Shown one piece after another: positions 35,465-46,900 of a stretch of 64,000 nt of DNA. Origin of the DNA: Pseudochrobactrum saccharolyticum (GTDB lineage Bacteria; Pseudomonadota; Alphaproteobacteria; Rhizobiales; Rhizobiaceae); contig NZ_VZPG01000004.1 in the NCBI RefSeq assembly GCF_008801715.1, forward strand, positions 124,001 to 188,000, read 5' to 3'. Below the pieces are notes generated by a model. That model ran no database searches. It was not told the DNA's origin and was given only the letters and a program-made list of their open reading frames with translations. Numbering within the stretch: position 1 is the first letter of the stretch; each line of letters starts with the position of its first letter. Position numbers and translations under genes: made by a program.

Positions 35465-36544
35465 GTGCGCGTATCCCTTTCTGACACTGATATTCTGGCT
35501 CCGAATTTTAAAAAGCGTCTCTCCGGCGTCACCTCGACGATTGTCCAGCTGGTGCCGGTGCAACGCAAAATGGGGATCAGGATTGCAGCTGTCGGGCGGG
35601 GATTGCCGGATGATCTTCCGCATGTGAATTTGCGTGACCTTGCCGGATTATGGCGCAGGCCTGCGTCCGGCAAAAAATTCCGCATCTGGCATGCCCGCCG
35701 CAATGTTGAAATGCTGGCCGGTATTGTGATGCGCGATGTGCTGCGGATGAAGCTGAAGGTGATTTTTACCTCGGCTTCACAGCGCCATCATAAGAAATTC
35801 ACCAAATGGCTGATCCGTCGTATGGACGGTGTTCTGGCAACCAGTGGCCGCACGGCGAGCTATCTGGAAGTACCTAATACTGTCAGCATGCATGGTATTG
35901 ATCTGGAACAGTTCCGCCCGCCGCAAAGCGCGCAGGATCGTTTCGCGGCAACCGGTCTGCCCGGAAAATATGCTATTGGCTGTTTTGGCCGTGTGCGGCA
36001 TCAGAAAGGCACAGACCTTTTTGTCGATGCGATGATTGAGCTGTTGCCGCGCTATCCTGACTGGACGGCCGTGGTGGCAGGGCGTGCTACAGCTGAGCAT
36101 GTTGGCTTTGAAAAAGAACTGCAGGAAAAGGTCAGAAAAGCGGGGCTGGCTGACCGGATTATTTTTCTGGGTGAGGTGCCGTTTGTCAGTGCCGATCCTG
36201 CGGGCGACAGTATCAGTGCATGGTATCGCCGTCTGGATGTCTATGTTGCGCCGTCCCGTACAGAAGGTTTTGGCCTGACGCCGCTTGAAGCCATGGCTTC
36301 ACAAACCGCAGTCGTGACCAGCGATGCCGGTGCCTATCCGGAAATCGTGATTGAAGGTGAAACCGGTTATGTTGTGCCGTCCGGTGCGACTATGGCGCCT
36401 GCGATTGAAAATTATCTGCGTGATCCCGCACTTGCCGCACAACATGCGGAAAAAGGCTTGCAGCGTGTGCGCGAGTTTTTCCCGCTGGAACGCGAAGCGA
36501 AAACAATCGGTGATTTCTACCAACGGATTTTCGAGCAGACATAA
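35465..36544 (+). CDS. wadC: LPS core mannosyltransferase, LpcC/WadC family (GT4)
   Basis: 359 residues. GT4 glycosyltransferase with N-terminal A-P-N-F-K-K-R-L-S-G-V-T-S-T, the R-H-Q-K-G-T-D loop, and the C-terminal nucleotide-sugar site S-R-T-E-G-F-G-L-T-P-L-E-A-M (E-x7-E type). In Brucella the related WadC adds mannose to the LPS core side branch; rhizobial LpcC adds core mannose. It acts at the cytoplasmic face of the inner membrane. GTG start at 35465, three bases after the greA stop and without a clear ribosome site, so translation is probably coupled to greA. The WadC name is by family and neighbourhood. Confidence 0.8.
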   Translation: MRVSLSDTDILAPNFKKRLSGVTSTIVQLVPVQRKMGIRIAAVGRGLPDDLPHVNLRDLAGLWRRPASGKKFRIWHARRNVEMLAGIVMRDVLRMKLKVIFTSASQRHHKKFTKWLIRRMDGVLATSGRTASYLEVPNTVSMHGIDLEQFRPPQSAQDRFAATGLPGKYAIGCFGRVRHQKGTDLFVDAMIELLPRYPDWTAVVAGRATAEHVGFEKELQEKVRKAGLADRIIFLGEVPFVSADPAGDSISAWYRRLDVYVAPSRTEGFGLTPLEAMASQTAVVTSDAGAYPEIVIEGETGYVVPSGATMAPAIENYLRDPALAAQHAEKGLQRVREFFPLEREAKTIGDFYQRIFEQT

Positions 36545-36545
36545 A

Positions 36546-36574
36546 TAAAGCCGGTTTTCACCGGCTTTTTCATT
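36546..36574. terminator. Bidirectional terminator between wadC and lrp
   Basis: AAAGCCGGT-TTTC-ACCGGCTTTTT between convergent genes. Confidence 0.88.
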
Positions 36575-36592
36575 TTCTGAGATGTGTCGCTT

Positions 36593-37063
36593 TTAAATTG
36601 CGATCAGAACTTCGTCTTTGACCGGCTTGATGGTCAGTGCTGTGCGCACGGAATCCACATTCGGCGTCGCGGTCAGTTCTTCAATCACAAAAGTCTGGAA
36701 CGCGTTGAGATTTGGTGCAACGCAATGCAGCAGAAAATCGGATTCACCGGACACCATCCATGCGCGGCGCACCAGCGACCAGGATTTGGTTTTCTCGGCA
36801 AAGGCTTTCAATTCGCCATCGGACTGGTGTTTCAGGCCGACTGAGCAGAAAGCCACCAGATCCTGACCGACAGCTTCACCTTTAATGATCGCCTGATAGC
36901 CCTGAATGATGCCGCTTTCTTCAAGCTTGCGCACACGGCGCAGACATGGCGGTGCCGAGATGCCGACGCGTTCCGCCAGCTCGACATTTGTCATCCGCCC
37001 GTCATTTTGCAGTTCCCGCAGAATTTTCCAGTCAATATCATCAAGATCAACCTTAATCGGCAT
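36593..37063 (-). CDS. Lrp/AsnC-family transcriptional regulator
   Basis: 156 residues from ATG 37063, six bases after GGAG; 27 further upstream codons have no ribosome site and an odd composition. N-terminal helix-turn-helix: D-L-D-D-I-D-W-K-I-L-R-E-L-Q-N-D-G-R...L-A-E-R-V-G-I-S-A-P-P-C-L-R-R-V-R-K-L-E. The C-terminal RAM domain (D-F-L-L-H-C-V-A-P) binds amino acids. Close in pattern to global Lrp. It is near trkH and trxB, but no target is evident from position. Confidence 0.93.
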   Translation of the reverse strand: MPIKVDLDDIDWKILRELQNDGRMTNVELAERVGISAPPCLRRVRKLEESGIIQGYQAIIKGEAVGQDLVAFCSVGLKHQSDGELKAFAEKTKSWSLVRRAWMVSGESDFLLHCVAPNLNAFQTFVIEELTATPNVDSVRTALTIKPVKDEVLIAI

Positions 37064-37316
37064 AGGAACTCCGTAAGAGGGTGGCAATAAAAGGGCTGTG
37101 AACTGCCGGAGGCAGAATGGAAGTCTCAGAAGTGCATAAAGCAATTATATAACAACAATGCAAGGCTCAGTGCCTGTGACGGGCTTTCCAAGAATTGCTT
37201 TAGAGTCATTGCATTATATCATGAATGAAACAATGAGAATGGTTAATTGAAATTATCAACCATTCTGCATCATTTTCTTTTCCGGAACCGGATCAGTTTT
37301 TCGTGATTGTCACTGT

Positions 37317-38723
37317 TCAGCGTACCCAAAAGGCACGGGTGAACAGAATGACCACAGTAATCAGCTCCAGACGTCCGGCGAGCATCAGATAGCTCAGCAC
37401 CCAGAGCGCATTGTCATTGATGGTGGAGAAGTTGCCTGCAGGGCCGATGGTTTCGCCAAGGCCGGGGCCGACATTGGAGAGGGCGGTAAGCGCGCCGGTA
37501 AAGGCGGAGACAAAATCCAGCCCGAAGATGGACAATGCCATCGTGCCCAGCACCAGCGAGGCAAAATACAGAAACAGATAGAGCAGGGCGCTCTGGGCAA
37601 TATCCGGTGTGATTTCCGATGAGCCGTAGCGGGCTTTGACGACGGCGTGAGGCATGACCAGACGGGTGAGGCTGGCTTGTGTGGTGCGCCACAAAATGAT
37701 GATGCGGTTGATTTTCATGCCGCCGGAAGTGGAGCCGGCACAGCCGCCGATAAAGGAGGCAAGAAAGAATACACCGACAGCCGCAGGGCCCCAAAGTGTG
37801 TAATCTTCCATTGCAAAACCGGTGGTGGTGATAACGGAAATGAAATGGAAGCCTGCGGTCAGCAAAGCAGTGCCGAAAGGCATATCGGAGCTGATGCGCA
37901 GCATCACTGCCAGCCCGAATGTGAAAATAAGGATCAACGACAGGAATAGTTTAACCTGCGGATCAAGCAGATTGGGCATTTGCTGCGGAATGACAGCTTT
38001 GATGAAAAGAATGAACGGCAGGGAGCCGAGCGTCATAAAGACCATAGCCACAATCAGGATGGCTTTATTACCGTCAAAAAAGCCGAAAGAACTGTCATGA
38101 GTCGAATAACCGGCCGTGGAGATCGTGGTCAGCCCGTGATTGATGGCATCAAACATGCCCATTCCGGCGGCAAAATATGCAACAATACATAGGATAGTCA
38201 GGCCGCAATAAGCGACAATGATGCCGATCGCCAGCTGATTGACCCGTGGCAGGATTTTCTCGGACTTGTCCGAAGATTCCATATGGAAAAGCTGGACGCC
38301 GCCGATGCGCAGAGACGGCAGCAGCAACAGCGCCAAACCGATAAACCCGATACCGCCGATCCAGCACAGCAATGAGCGCCAGATCAGAATGCCGCGCGGC
38401 ATCTGGTCGAGACCGGTCAGTGCTGTAGAGCCGGTGGCGGTAATGCCAGATGTGGATTCAAACAGGGCTGTCGCAAAGCTGATCGGCAAATGGGAGAAGT
38501 AAAACGGAATTGAGCCGAGCAGGGCTGCCGTTACCCAGAGCGAGACAGTGAGCAGAAAGCCGAGACGCGGCGAAAAGCGGATATGACTGTTTTGCGTGGA
38601 GAGAAAGACCAGTGACGATACAACGGCGGTAAACAGGGAAGAACGGATGAAAATCAGCCAGTCCGGTGTGCCGTCGCGCAGGTCAAACATTGCAGGAAAC
38701 AGCATAGCGACGGCCATCATCAT
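37317..38723 (-). CDS. trkH: Potassium uptake protein TrkH (start uncertain)
   Basis: Membrane pore subunit of the Trk potassium system; partners with cytoplasmic TrkA, not in this window. 468 residues from ATG 38723. Four selectivity-filter regions are visible (S-G-I-T-A-T-G-S-T-A, I-S-T-A-G-Y-S-T, V-I-T-T-T-G-F-A, L-S-N-V-G-P-G-L), as is G-G-C-A-G-S-T-S-G-G-M-K. The frame is open upstream to a TAA about 90 bases away and encodes I-I-F-R-F-V-S-N-I-C-A-R-L-G, which matches the first helix of TrkH, but it contains no ATG, GTG or TTG. Either an ATA/ATC start at 38762/38765 (after GAGAGGG) or an internal ATG is used. Confidence 0.92.
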   Translation of the reverse strand: MMMAVAMLFPAMFDLRDGTPDWLIFIRSSLFTAVVSSLVFLSTQNSHIRFSPRLGFLLTVSLWVTAALLGSIPFYFSHLPISFATALFESTSGITATGSTALTGLDQMPRGILIWRSLLCWIGGIGFIGLALLLLPSLRIGGVQLFHMESSDKSEKILPRVNQLAIGIIVAYCGLTILCIVAYFAAGMGMFDAINHGLTTISTAGYSTHDSSFGFFDGNKAILIVAMVFMTLGSLPFILFIKAVIPQQMPNLLDPQVKLFLSLILIFTFGLAVMLRISSDMPFGTALLTAGFHFISVITTTGFAMEDYTLWGPAAVGVFFLASFIGGCAGSTSGGMKINRIIILWRTTQASLTRLVMPHAVVKARYGSSEITPDIAQSALLYLFLYFASLVLGTMALSIFGLDFVSAFTGALTALSNVGPGLGETIGPAGNFSTINDNALWVLSYLMLAGRLELITVVILFTRAFWVR

Positions 38724-39095
38724 GCCTAAACGCGCGCAAATATTACTAACGAAGCGAAATATGATCCTGCCCTCTCGGCTGTAATAACTCTTCCCGTCAG
38801 CAGGACTGCCTGTTTATGCGTAAAGCAGCACGGGTTTGGTAACTCTATAGGAAAACTATAGGAATCTAGCAAAATTTTTATGCATTTCCTATGGGGGGGC
38901 AGACACAAAAGCCGATTTGTGACTTCTCAGAAACACAAGCGCGTTTTTCTGACCGATGGATAAACTTGCCTGTGATTAAGCCCCGCTTCAGCTTGTAATC
39001 GGAGACTGCGAAACCTAGTTTCACACTATCTGGGTGCAATACGGATTTCATTCTGTAATGCGCGGCAATGAAGTTACGCGGAAAGAGAAAAGTCT
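38724..39095. other. Divergent region between trkH and trxB
   Basis: Contains the open extension of trkH (to about 38812) and presumably both promoters. No clear operator found. Confidence 0.45.
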
Positions 39096-40055
39096 ATGAC
39101 ACAGCGCCATGTTCCTGTCCTTATTATCGGTTCAGGACCTGCCGGTTATACGGCAGCTATTTATGCGGCTCGTGCCATGCTGAAACCGGTTATCATCACC
39201 GGTCTGGAGCAGGGCGGTCAGCTGATGATTACCACCGATGTTGAAAATTATCCGGGCTATGCAGAAACCGTGCAGGGGCCGTGGATGATGGAGCAAATGG
39301 CCAAGCAGGCTGAAAATGTCGGCGCTGAAATTGTCTATGATCTGGTATCGGAAGTTGATCTGTCGAAGCGTCCGTTCACGGCGAAAACCGACAGCGGTGC
39401 GGTGTTTACAAGTGATGTTGTGATTATCGCAACCGGTGCGCAGGCCAAATGGCTTGGTCTTGAAAGCGAGCAGCATTTCATGGGTGGCGGTGTGTCTGCC
39501 TGTGCAACCTGTGATGGTTTCTTCTATCGCGGCAAGGATGTGATTGTTGTCGGCGGCGGTAATACTGCTGTCGAAGAAGCGCTGTATCTTTCGCATATCG
39601 CTCAATCCGTCACTGTTGTGCATCGCCGTGACAGTTTCCGTGCCGAGAAAATTCTTCAGGAACGTCTGCTGAAGCGCGAAAATGTAAAAATCATCTGGAA
39701 TCATGCGGTTGAGGAAATCACCGGTAATCCTGCCAATCCGCCGATGGGGCCGGTTGTAACCGGCGCAAGGCTCAAAGATACGGTGAGCGGTGCGATTACC
39801 GAGGTGAAAACTGATGGTGTGTTTGTCGCAATCGGTCACGCACCGGCGGTGTCATTGTTCAAAGATCAGCTGAAGATGAAGGATAGCGGTTATTTGTGGA
39901 CTGCACCGGATTCAACCGCGACAAGCATTGAAGGTGTATTTGCTGCCGGTGACGTGACGGATGATATTTTCCGTCAGGCTGTAACTGCGGCAGGTATGGG
40001 CTGTATGGCTGCGCTTGAAGCTGAACGCTGGCTGGCAGCACAACCGGAAGCCTGA
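39096..40055 (+). CDS. trxB: Thioredoxin reductase
   Basis: NADPH-dependent flavoenzyme that reduces thioredoxin in the cytoplasm. 319 residues. FAD-binding G-S-G-P-A-G-Y near residues 12-18, redox-active C136-A-T-C139-D, NADPH-binding V-G-G-G-N-T-A, and the C-terminal F-A-A-G-D-V motif. ATG at 39096 after GGAAAGAG. Followed by its own terminator and then the vtlR/lsrB-type regulator, a pairing typical of Rhizobiales and meaningful because LsrB of Sinorhizobium is redox-related. Confidence 0.97.
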   Translation: MTQRHVPVLIIGSGPAGYTAAIYAARAMLKPVIITGLEQGGQLMITTDVENYPGYAETVQGPWMMEQMAKQAENVGAEIVYDLVSEVDLSKRPFTAKTDSGAVFTSDVVIIATGAQAKWLGLESEQHFMGGGVSACATCDGFFYRGKDVIVVGGGNTAVEEALYLSHIAQSVTVVHRRDSFRAEKILQERLLKRENVKIIWNHAVEEITGNPANPPMGPVVTGARLKDTVSGAITEVKTDGVFVAIGHAPAVSLFKDQLKMKDSGYLWTAPDSTATSIEGVFAAGDVTDDIFRQAVTAAGMGCMAALEAERWLAAQPEA

Positions 40056-40104
40056 GTGGTAAAGCTCGTGGTTTAAACAACCGGCACCTGATAATTCTGC
40101 ACTG

Positions 40105-40155
40105 CAGAGCGGTTTTGAATGACCCTGAATCGTAAAACCGCTCTGTTTCTTTGTT
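40105..40155 (+). terminator. Terminator of trxB
   Basis: Perfect 12-base stem CAGAGCGGTTTT / AAAACCGCTCTG followed by TTTCTTTGTTTC. Confidence 0.85.
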
Positions 40156-40395
40156 TCGGCTACATTTTCTTTGCAAAACCGGTTTTCGTTTTTGTTGAAA
40201 ATGCTCTGGCTCTTTAAAGTTGCCACAAAATTTAGTTCTTTGTCTTGTGGCAGTTATAAGCTGATTCTGATTTACTGTCGGACATCGGCGAGAAGTTGAA
40301 ATGGGAAGTGCATAGCGGATGAACCGCATTGTGCCGGAGGATGAAAAGCAATGTCCGTTGCTATAAAGGCGGGCATTGCATGAAAAGGGGATAGT

Positions 40396-41301
40396 GTGGT
40401 GGCACCACTTGACTGGGATAAGCTACGCATTTTTCATGCCGCTGCTGAGGCCGGCTCGTTTACCCACGCGGCGCAGACATTGCATTTGTCGCAATCTGCG
40501 ATCTCGCGTCAGGTCAGCGCGCTTGAGCAGGATGTCGGTGTGGCGCTGTTCTATCGTCATGCGCGTGGCCTTATTCTGACTGAACAGGGCGAAGTTTTGT
40601 ATCGCACAGCACATGATGTGCTGATGAAGCTGGAAAATGTCCGCTCCAAACTCAATGAAAACCGTGAAAAGCCTTCCGGTCGCCTGCGTGTGACGACAAC
40701 GGTCGGGCTTGGTTCCGGCTGGCTGATCGAGCGGATGGAAGAATTTGCCGATCTCTATCCGGATGTGCAGGTGCAGCTCATTCTCGATGATGAAGAGCTT
40801 GATCTGACTATGCGTCATGCGGATTGTGCTTTGCGTTTGCGCCAGCCGCAGCAGCCGGATCTCATCCAGCGCCGCATGTTTACCGTGCATATGCATGTTT
40901 ATGCATCTGAAGGCTATATTGCCAAATATGGCAAGCTCAATGCTATTGAAGAGCTGGATGAGCATCGCATTGTAACCTTTGGTGAATCTGCGCCGTCCTA
41001 TCTGATGGGGCTGAACTGGCTGGAAACAGCAGGCCGCACTGATGGCGGTGCGCGCATTCCGACCTTGCAGGTCAATAATCTGCTTTCCATCCGCCGCGCG
41101 GTTCTCAGCGGTGTCGGGATCGGGGTTCTGCCGGATTACATGGTCGATAAAACATCAGGGCTGGTGCGTTTGTTGCCGGCTTTGGGAGAGATTCCTTCCT
41201 TCGATACATTCTTCTGTTATCCGGAAGCGTTGAAAAATGCGGCCAAGCTGCATGTTTTCCGCGATTTCATTTTCTCCAAAGCGAGAAACTGGTCCTTCTG
41301 A
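40396..41301 (+). CDS. vtlR: LysR-family regulator, VtlR/LsrB type
   Basis: 301 residues. Helix-turn-helix L-D-W-D-K-L-R-I-F-H-A-A-A-E-A-G-S-F-T-H-A-A-Q-T... and S-Q-S-A-I-S-R-Q-V-S-A-L-E are at the N-terminus; the substrate domain follows. Cysteines are C144 and C274. Two GTG codons are in tandem at 40396 and 40399, after AAGGGG. In Brucella VtlR is a virulence regulator acting on AbcR2 and small genes; LsrB of Sinorhizobium acts in LPS and oxidative-stress control. Location next to trxB and directly before an AbcR-like RNA (41469-41581) supports the assignment. Confidence 0.85.
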   Translation: MVAPLDWDKLRIFHAAAEAGSFTHAAQTLHLSQSAISRQVSALEQDVGVALFYRHARGLILTEQGEVLYRTAHDVLMKLENVRSKLNENREKPSGRLRVTTTVGLGSGWLIERMEEFADLYPDVQVQLILDDEELDLTMRHADCALRLRQPQQPDLIQRRMFTVHMHVYASEGYIAKYGKLNAIEELDEHRIVTFGESAPSYLMGLNWLETAGRTDGGARIPTLQVNNLLSIRRAVLSGVGIGVLPDYMVDKTSGLVRLLPALGEIPSFDTFFCYPEALKNAAKLHVFRDFIFSKARNWSF

Positions 41302-41320
41302 AACAGACCAATTGACGCTA

Positions 41321-41350
41321 AAAAGAGCCGGTTTTACCGGCTTTTTTGTT
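41321..41350 (+). terminator. Terminator of vtlR
   Basis: AGCCGG-TTTTA-CCGGCT followed by T6. It precedes the sRNA promoter. Confidence 0.88.
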
Positions 41351-41433
41351 GTTTAATGCCCATCTGTGCAGAAAAACCGGTTTCAAGATGCTGAGCTATC
41401 TGAAAATGCATGGCTGCTTTGCAATATCGGGCG

Positions 41434-41462
41434 TTGTGAAGTCAGGCTTAAAGGAGCATATA
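41434..41462 (+). promoter_or_regulatory. Promoter of the AbcR-like RNA
   Basis: TTGTGA (41434-41439), a 17-base spacer, then CATATA (41457-41462). Predicted start about 41469. A VtlR site would be expected just upstream. Confidence 0.65.
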
Positions 41463-41468
41463 CAACTC

Positions 41469-41581
41469 ATCTTAGTGATGCGTCTCCTCCTCCCATTGCG
41501 CATCCTAAGTGTTCCCCTCTGAAGGCTTGTCCATATGACGCCTTCAAAATTCCAAGCCGGGCTTATGTCCGGCTTTTTTTT
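41469..41581 (+). ncRNA. abcR: AbcR-family small RNA (abcR-like)
   Basis: About 113 bases, with 5' end estimated from the promoter. Stem 1: CTTAG + GATGCG pairs with CGCATC + CTAAG and exposes a loop containing CTCCTCCTCCCA, an anti-Shine-Dalgarno sequence. An unpaired GTTCCCCTC follows as a second C-rich site. Stem 2 is GAAGGC / GCCTTC, with inner GTC / GAC. The terminator is AGCCGG-GCTTATGT-CCGGCT + T8. Length, three-hairpin order and two C-rich modules match AbcR RNAs of Rhizobiales, which repress ABC-transporter mRNAs through Hfq. In Sinorhizobium, and I believe other relatives, abcR lies beside lsrB/vtlR. Confidence 0.82.
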
Positions 41582-41663
41582 GTCCAAATTTCAGGGCGAC
41601 AAAAGCCATCCCTTTTTCCGTATTCTATGTGACCCTGCTTATGCAGGCAGAGTTTTGTGCGCA

Positions 41664-41697
41664 ATAAAAAAGCCCCGAACAATATGTTCGGGGCTTC
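41664..41697 (-). terminator. Terminator of the aminotransferase gene
   Basis: AGCCCCGAACA-ATA-TGTTCGGGGCT with T6 following on the minus strand. Confidence 0.9.
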
Positions 41698-41718
41698 AGA
41701 TACTTTATGCGTTTCGTA

Positions 41719-43280
<1,562 letters not shown>

Positions 43281-43306
43281 GAAAAGGCGGGAAAACCCGC
43301 CTTTTA
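43281..43306 (-). terminator. Terminator of the second cold-shock gene
   Basis: AAAAGGCGGG-AAAA-CCCGCCTTTT, T-rich on the minus strand. Confidence 0.85.
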
Positions 43307-43396
43307 TTCGATCCCAGATTGTCAGTCAGTGTGACCTCAACGCCCTGTATCTCAACCCTGAGCCGCATGAAATGCAGCTCTTAACCTTATCGCAAA

Positions 43397-43606
43397 TTAC
43401 ATTGCAACGAGGTTGTCGGCAGATGAACGACCAGAGCGGCGGTCCTGCACGATTTCATAGGTGACTTTCTGGCCTTCATCGAGCTGAGCCAAGCCAGCGC
43501 GCTGTACAGCGGAGATATGAACGAACACGTCTGTGCCGCCCTGATCAGGCTGAATAAAACCGAAACCCTTGGTCGTGTTGAACCACTTAACTGTTCCCGT
43601 AGCCAT
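43397..43606 (-). CDS. Cold-shock domain protein (CspA-like, second copy)
   Basis: 69 residues from ATG 43606, preceded by AAGGAA; an earlier start at 43627 adds seven atypical residues. RNP1 K-G-F-G-F-I and RNP2 V-F-V-H-I-S are present. N-terminus [10 protein letters not shown] is the classical CspA form, whereas the copy at 26017-26232 starts [10 protein letters not shown]. Single-stranded nucleic-acid chaperone; whether it is cold-induced cannot be seen. Confidence 0.95.
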   Translation of the reverse strand: MATGTVKWFNTTKGFGFIQPDQGGTDVFVHISAVQRAGLAQLDEGQKVTYEIVQDRRSGRSSADNLVAM

Positions 43607-43942
43607 GGGAAATTCCTTCAAGTTCATAGTAAATTCAGGTTCGCCTTGCGACGTTCCCGGTGGATCGAAGTTGTTGATGGAAGATCATGAGAAGCAAGGC
43701 GTTGCCGTGCGGGCCGCAAAATCACTCGACCGAAAATTCGATGAACTCAACATATGCGACATTTTTGACCAATACAAGGCGGCTTCTCAGGAAATCGCAC
43801 ATGGACGGAGAATAAATCTCCGGCAAACCTTTACAACGCGCGAGAATATTTCTGCAAATTGCCGCTCTCCGAAAAGTATCTCTGTAGAGTTCAATGCAGG
43901 GGAGCGATGTATCCGGAGCAGGAATTACAGTGCTGAAAACAC
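43607..43942. other. Leader/promoter region of the second cold-shock gene
   Basis: About 335 bases upstream of the csp gene (minus strand). Probably includes a long leader typical of cold-shock mRNAs. No ORF supported. Confidence 0.45.
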
Positions 43943-43970
43943 AAAAGGCAGCCTTATAAGGCTGCCTTTT
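43943..43970. terminator. Terminator of carB
   Basis: Perfect 28-base palindrome AAAAGGCAGCC-TTATAA-GGCTGCCTTTT, 21 bases past the carB stop. Confidence 0.85.
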
Positions 43971-43991
43971 GCTTGATCGTTTATGTGCTTA

Positions 43992-46900
43992 TCAGGCTTT
44001 CTTGAAGTAATCCTGCAATGGACGAACTTCCAGTGATCCGGCCTTGAGCGCGGCAATCGCTTCAGAAACCGCCTCTGCACCAGCCAGTGTGGTGTAATAT
44101 GGCAGTTTGTGCATCAGGGTCGCACGGCGGATCGACTTGCTGTCGGAAACCGCGCTGACGCTGTCTGTGGTGTTGAAGACAATATGCACCTGACGGTTGC
44201 GGATGGCGTCTTCAATATGCGGACGGCCTTCCAGAACCTTGTTGACCTTGGTGGCTTCGATGCCCTGTTCAGCCAGATAGCGCTGTGTGCCACCGGTTGC
44301 CAGAACTTTAAAGCCGAGGTCTGCCAGACGCTTAACAGGCGCTACGATGCGTGCTTTGTCTTCATCGCGGACGGAGACAAATACTGTACCGTCGCGTGGC
44401 AGATCAACGCCTGCGCCGAGCTGTGATTTTGCAAAGGCCAGTGCATAGTCATAGTCGAGACCCATGACTTCACCGGTCGAACGCATTTCAGGTCCGAGCA
44501 GGGTGTCTACACCCGGGAAGCGGGCGAACGGGAACACGGCTTCCTTCACCGCGATGTGGCGCTGTGCTTTCACATCAGGCTTGCCGCCATAGGCAGCCAG
44601 TGCCTGTTCGAGGCTTTCACCGGCCATAATGCGTGCTGCAACCTTGGCAATCGGTGTGCCGTTGGTTTTAGCCACGAAAGGCACGGTACGCGATGCACGC
44701 GGATTGACCTCAAGCACATAGACCACATTGTCTTTGATCGCATATTGCACGTTCATCAGACCGCCGACATTGAGCGCCTTGGCCATGGCAATGGTCTGGC
44801 GTTCGAGTTCAGCAACGATTTCATCGCTCAGAGTGTGAACCGGCAGGGAGCAGGCTGAGTCACCGGAGTGAATACCGGCTTCTTCAATATGTTCCATGAT
44901 ACCGGCAACATAAGCGTCTTTGCCGTCGCAGAGACAGTCCACATCCACTTCGATAGCATCGGTCAGATAGGTATCAAACAGCAGCGGGTTTTTGCCCAGC
45001 AGTGTGTTGATCTGGCCGGTTTTATCATTCGGATATTTGGCTTTAATATCTTCGGTCACCAGTTCAGGCACAGTTTCCAGCAGATATTTCTGCAGCATAC
45101 GCTCATCATGAATGATCTGCATGGCGCGGCCACCCAGAACATAAGACGGGCGAACCACCAGCGGGAAGCCGAGATCAGCAGCGATCAGGCGAGCCTGTTC
45201 AACGGAATAGGCAATGCCGTTTTTCGGCTGGTTGAGGCCGAGCTTGATCAGCAGCTTCTGGAAGCGGTCACGGTCTTCCGCCAGATCGATCGCATCCGGT
45301 GAGGTGCCGAGGATTGGAATATTGGCTTTTTCCAGTGCATTGGCGAGTTTCAGCGGGGTCTGACCACCGAACTGTACGATCACGCCGTGCAGAGTGCCTT
45401 TTTCCTGCTCTTTGCGCAGAATTTCGATCACATCTTCATCGGTCAGCGGTTCGAAATACAGACGGTCTGACGTGTCATAGTCCGTGGAAACCGTTTCCGG
45501 ATTACAGTTGATCATGATCGCTTCATAACCGGCATCGCTCAGCGCGAAAGCCGCATGGCAGCAGCAATAATCGAACTCGATACCCTGACCGATACGGTTA
45601 GGACCACCGCCGAGGATCACAACTTTTTTGCGCTCGGATACATCCGCTTCACAGGCTTCAACACCTGCAAACGGCGTTTCATAGGTCGAATACATATAAG
45701 CCGTTGGTGAAGAGAATTCCGCAGCGCAGGTATCAATGCGCTTGAAAATCGGATGCACGCTCAGTTCTGCACGATGTTTGGCAACATCCTTGGCATCTTT
45801 GCGTATCAGGCTTGCAAGGCGGCTGTCTGAGAAGCCCATGGCTTTCAGATAGCGCATATTTTCCGCATCCTGCGGCAGACCATGTTCACGGACACGATCT
45901 TCAGTCGCAACGATCTCGGCCATCTGCTCAAGGAACCAAGGATCGATCTTGCAGGCTGCATGAATTTCATCAAGCGGCATGCCGAGACGCATGGCCTGTG
46001 CAACCATACGCAGACGATCCGGTGTCGGTGTGCCGATAGCTGCGCGGATTGCGCCTTTTTCATCGCCGTCTTCAATATTCGGGATTGCGATTTCATCCAG
46101 ACCGGTCAGGCCTGTTTCCAAACCGCGCAGAGCTTTCTGTAAGGATTCCTGGAAGGTACGGCCGATAGCCATCACTTCACCGACCGATTTCATCGCGGTG
46201 GTCAGGACATTGTTGGCGCCCGGGAATTTCTCAAAAGCGAAACGCGGGATTTTGGTAACAACATAGTCAATGCTTGGTTCAAACGAAGCCGGTGTTGCAC
46301 CGCCGGTAATATCGTTTTCCAGCTCGTCCATGGTGTAGCCGACAGCCAGTTTGGCGGCGACTTTAGCAATCGGGAAGCCGGTTGCCTTGGAGGCCAGTGC
46401 TGACGAGCGGGACACGCGCGGGTTCATTTCAATAACGATCAGGCGGCCGTTTTCAGGATTAACCGCGAACTGTACGTTCGAGCCGCCGGTTTCAACGCCG
46501 ATTTCACGCAGCACTGCGATCGAAGCATCGCGCATGATCTGATATTCTTTATCAGTCAGCGTCAGGGCAGGGGCAACAGTGATACTGTCACCGGTGTGAA
46601 CGCCCATCGGGTCGATATTTTCGATCGAGCAGATGATGATGCAGTTGTCCGCTTTGTCGCGCACAACTTCCATTTCATATTCTTTCCAGCCGAGCACGGA
46701 TTCTTCAATCAGTACTTCGGTGGTTGGCGATGCATCGAGACCGCCTTCTACGATTTCAAAAAATTCCGAGCGATTATAGGCAATGCCGCCGCCGGTGCCG
46801 CCGAGTGTAAAGCTCGGGCGGATAATGGCAGGCAGACCAACATGATCGAGCGCCTGTGCTGCCAGACCCATAGCATGGGTCATGTAGCGCTGCTTGCGGT

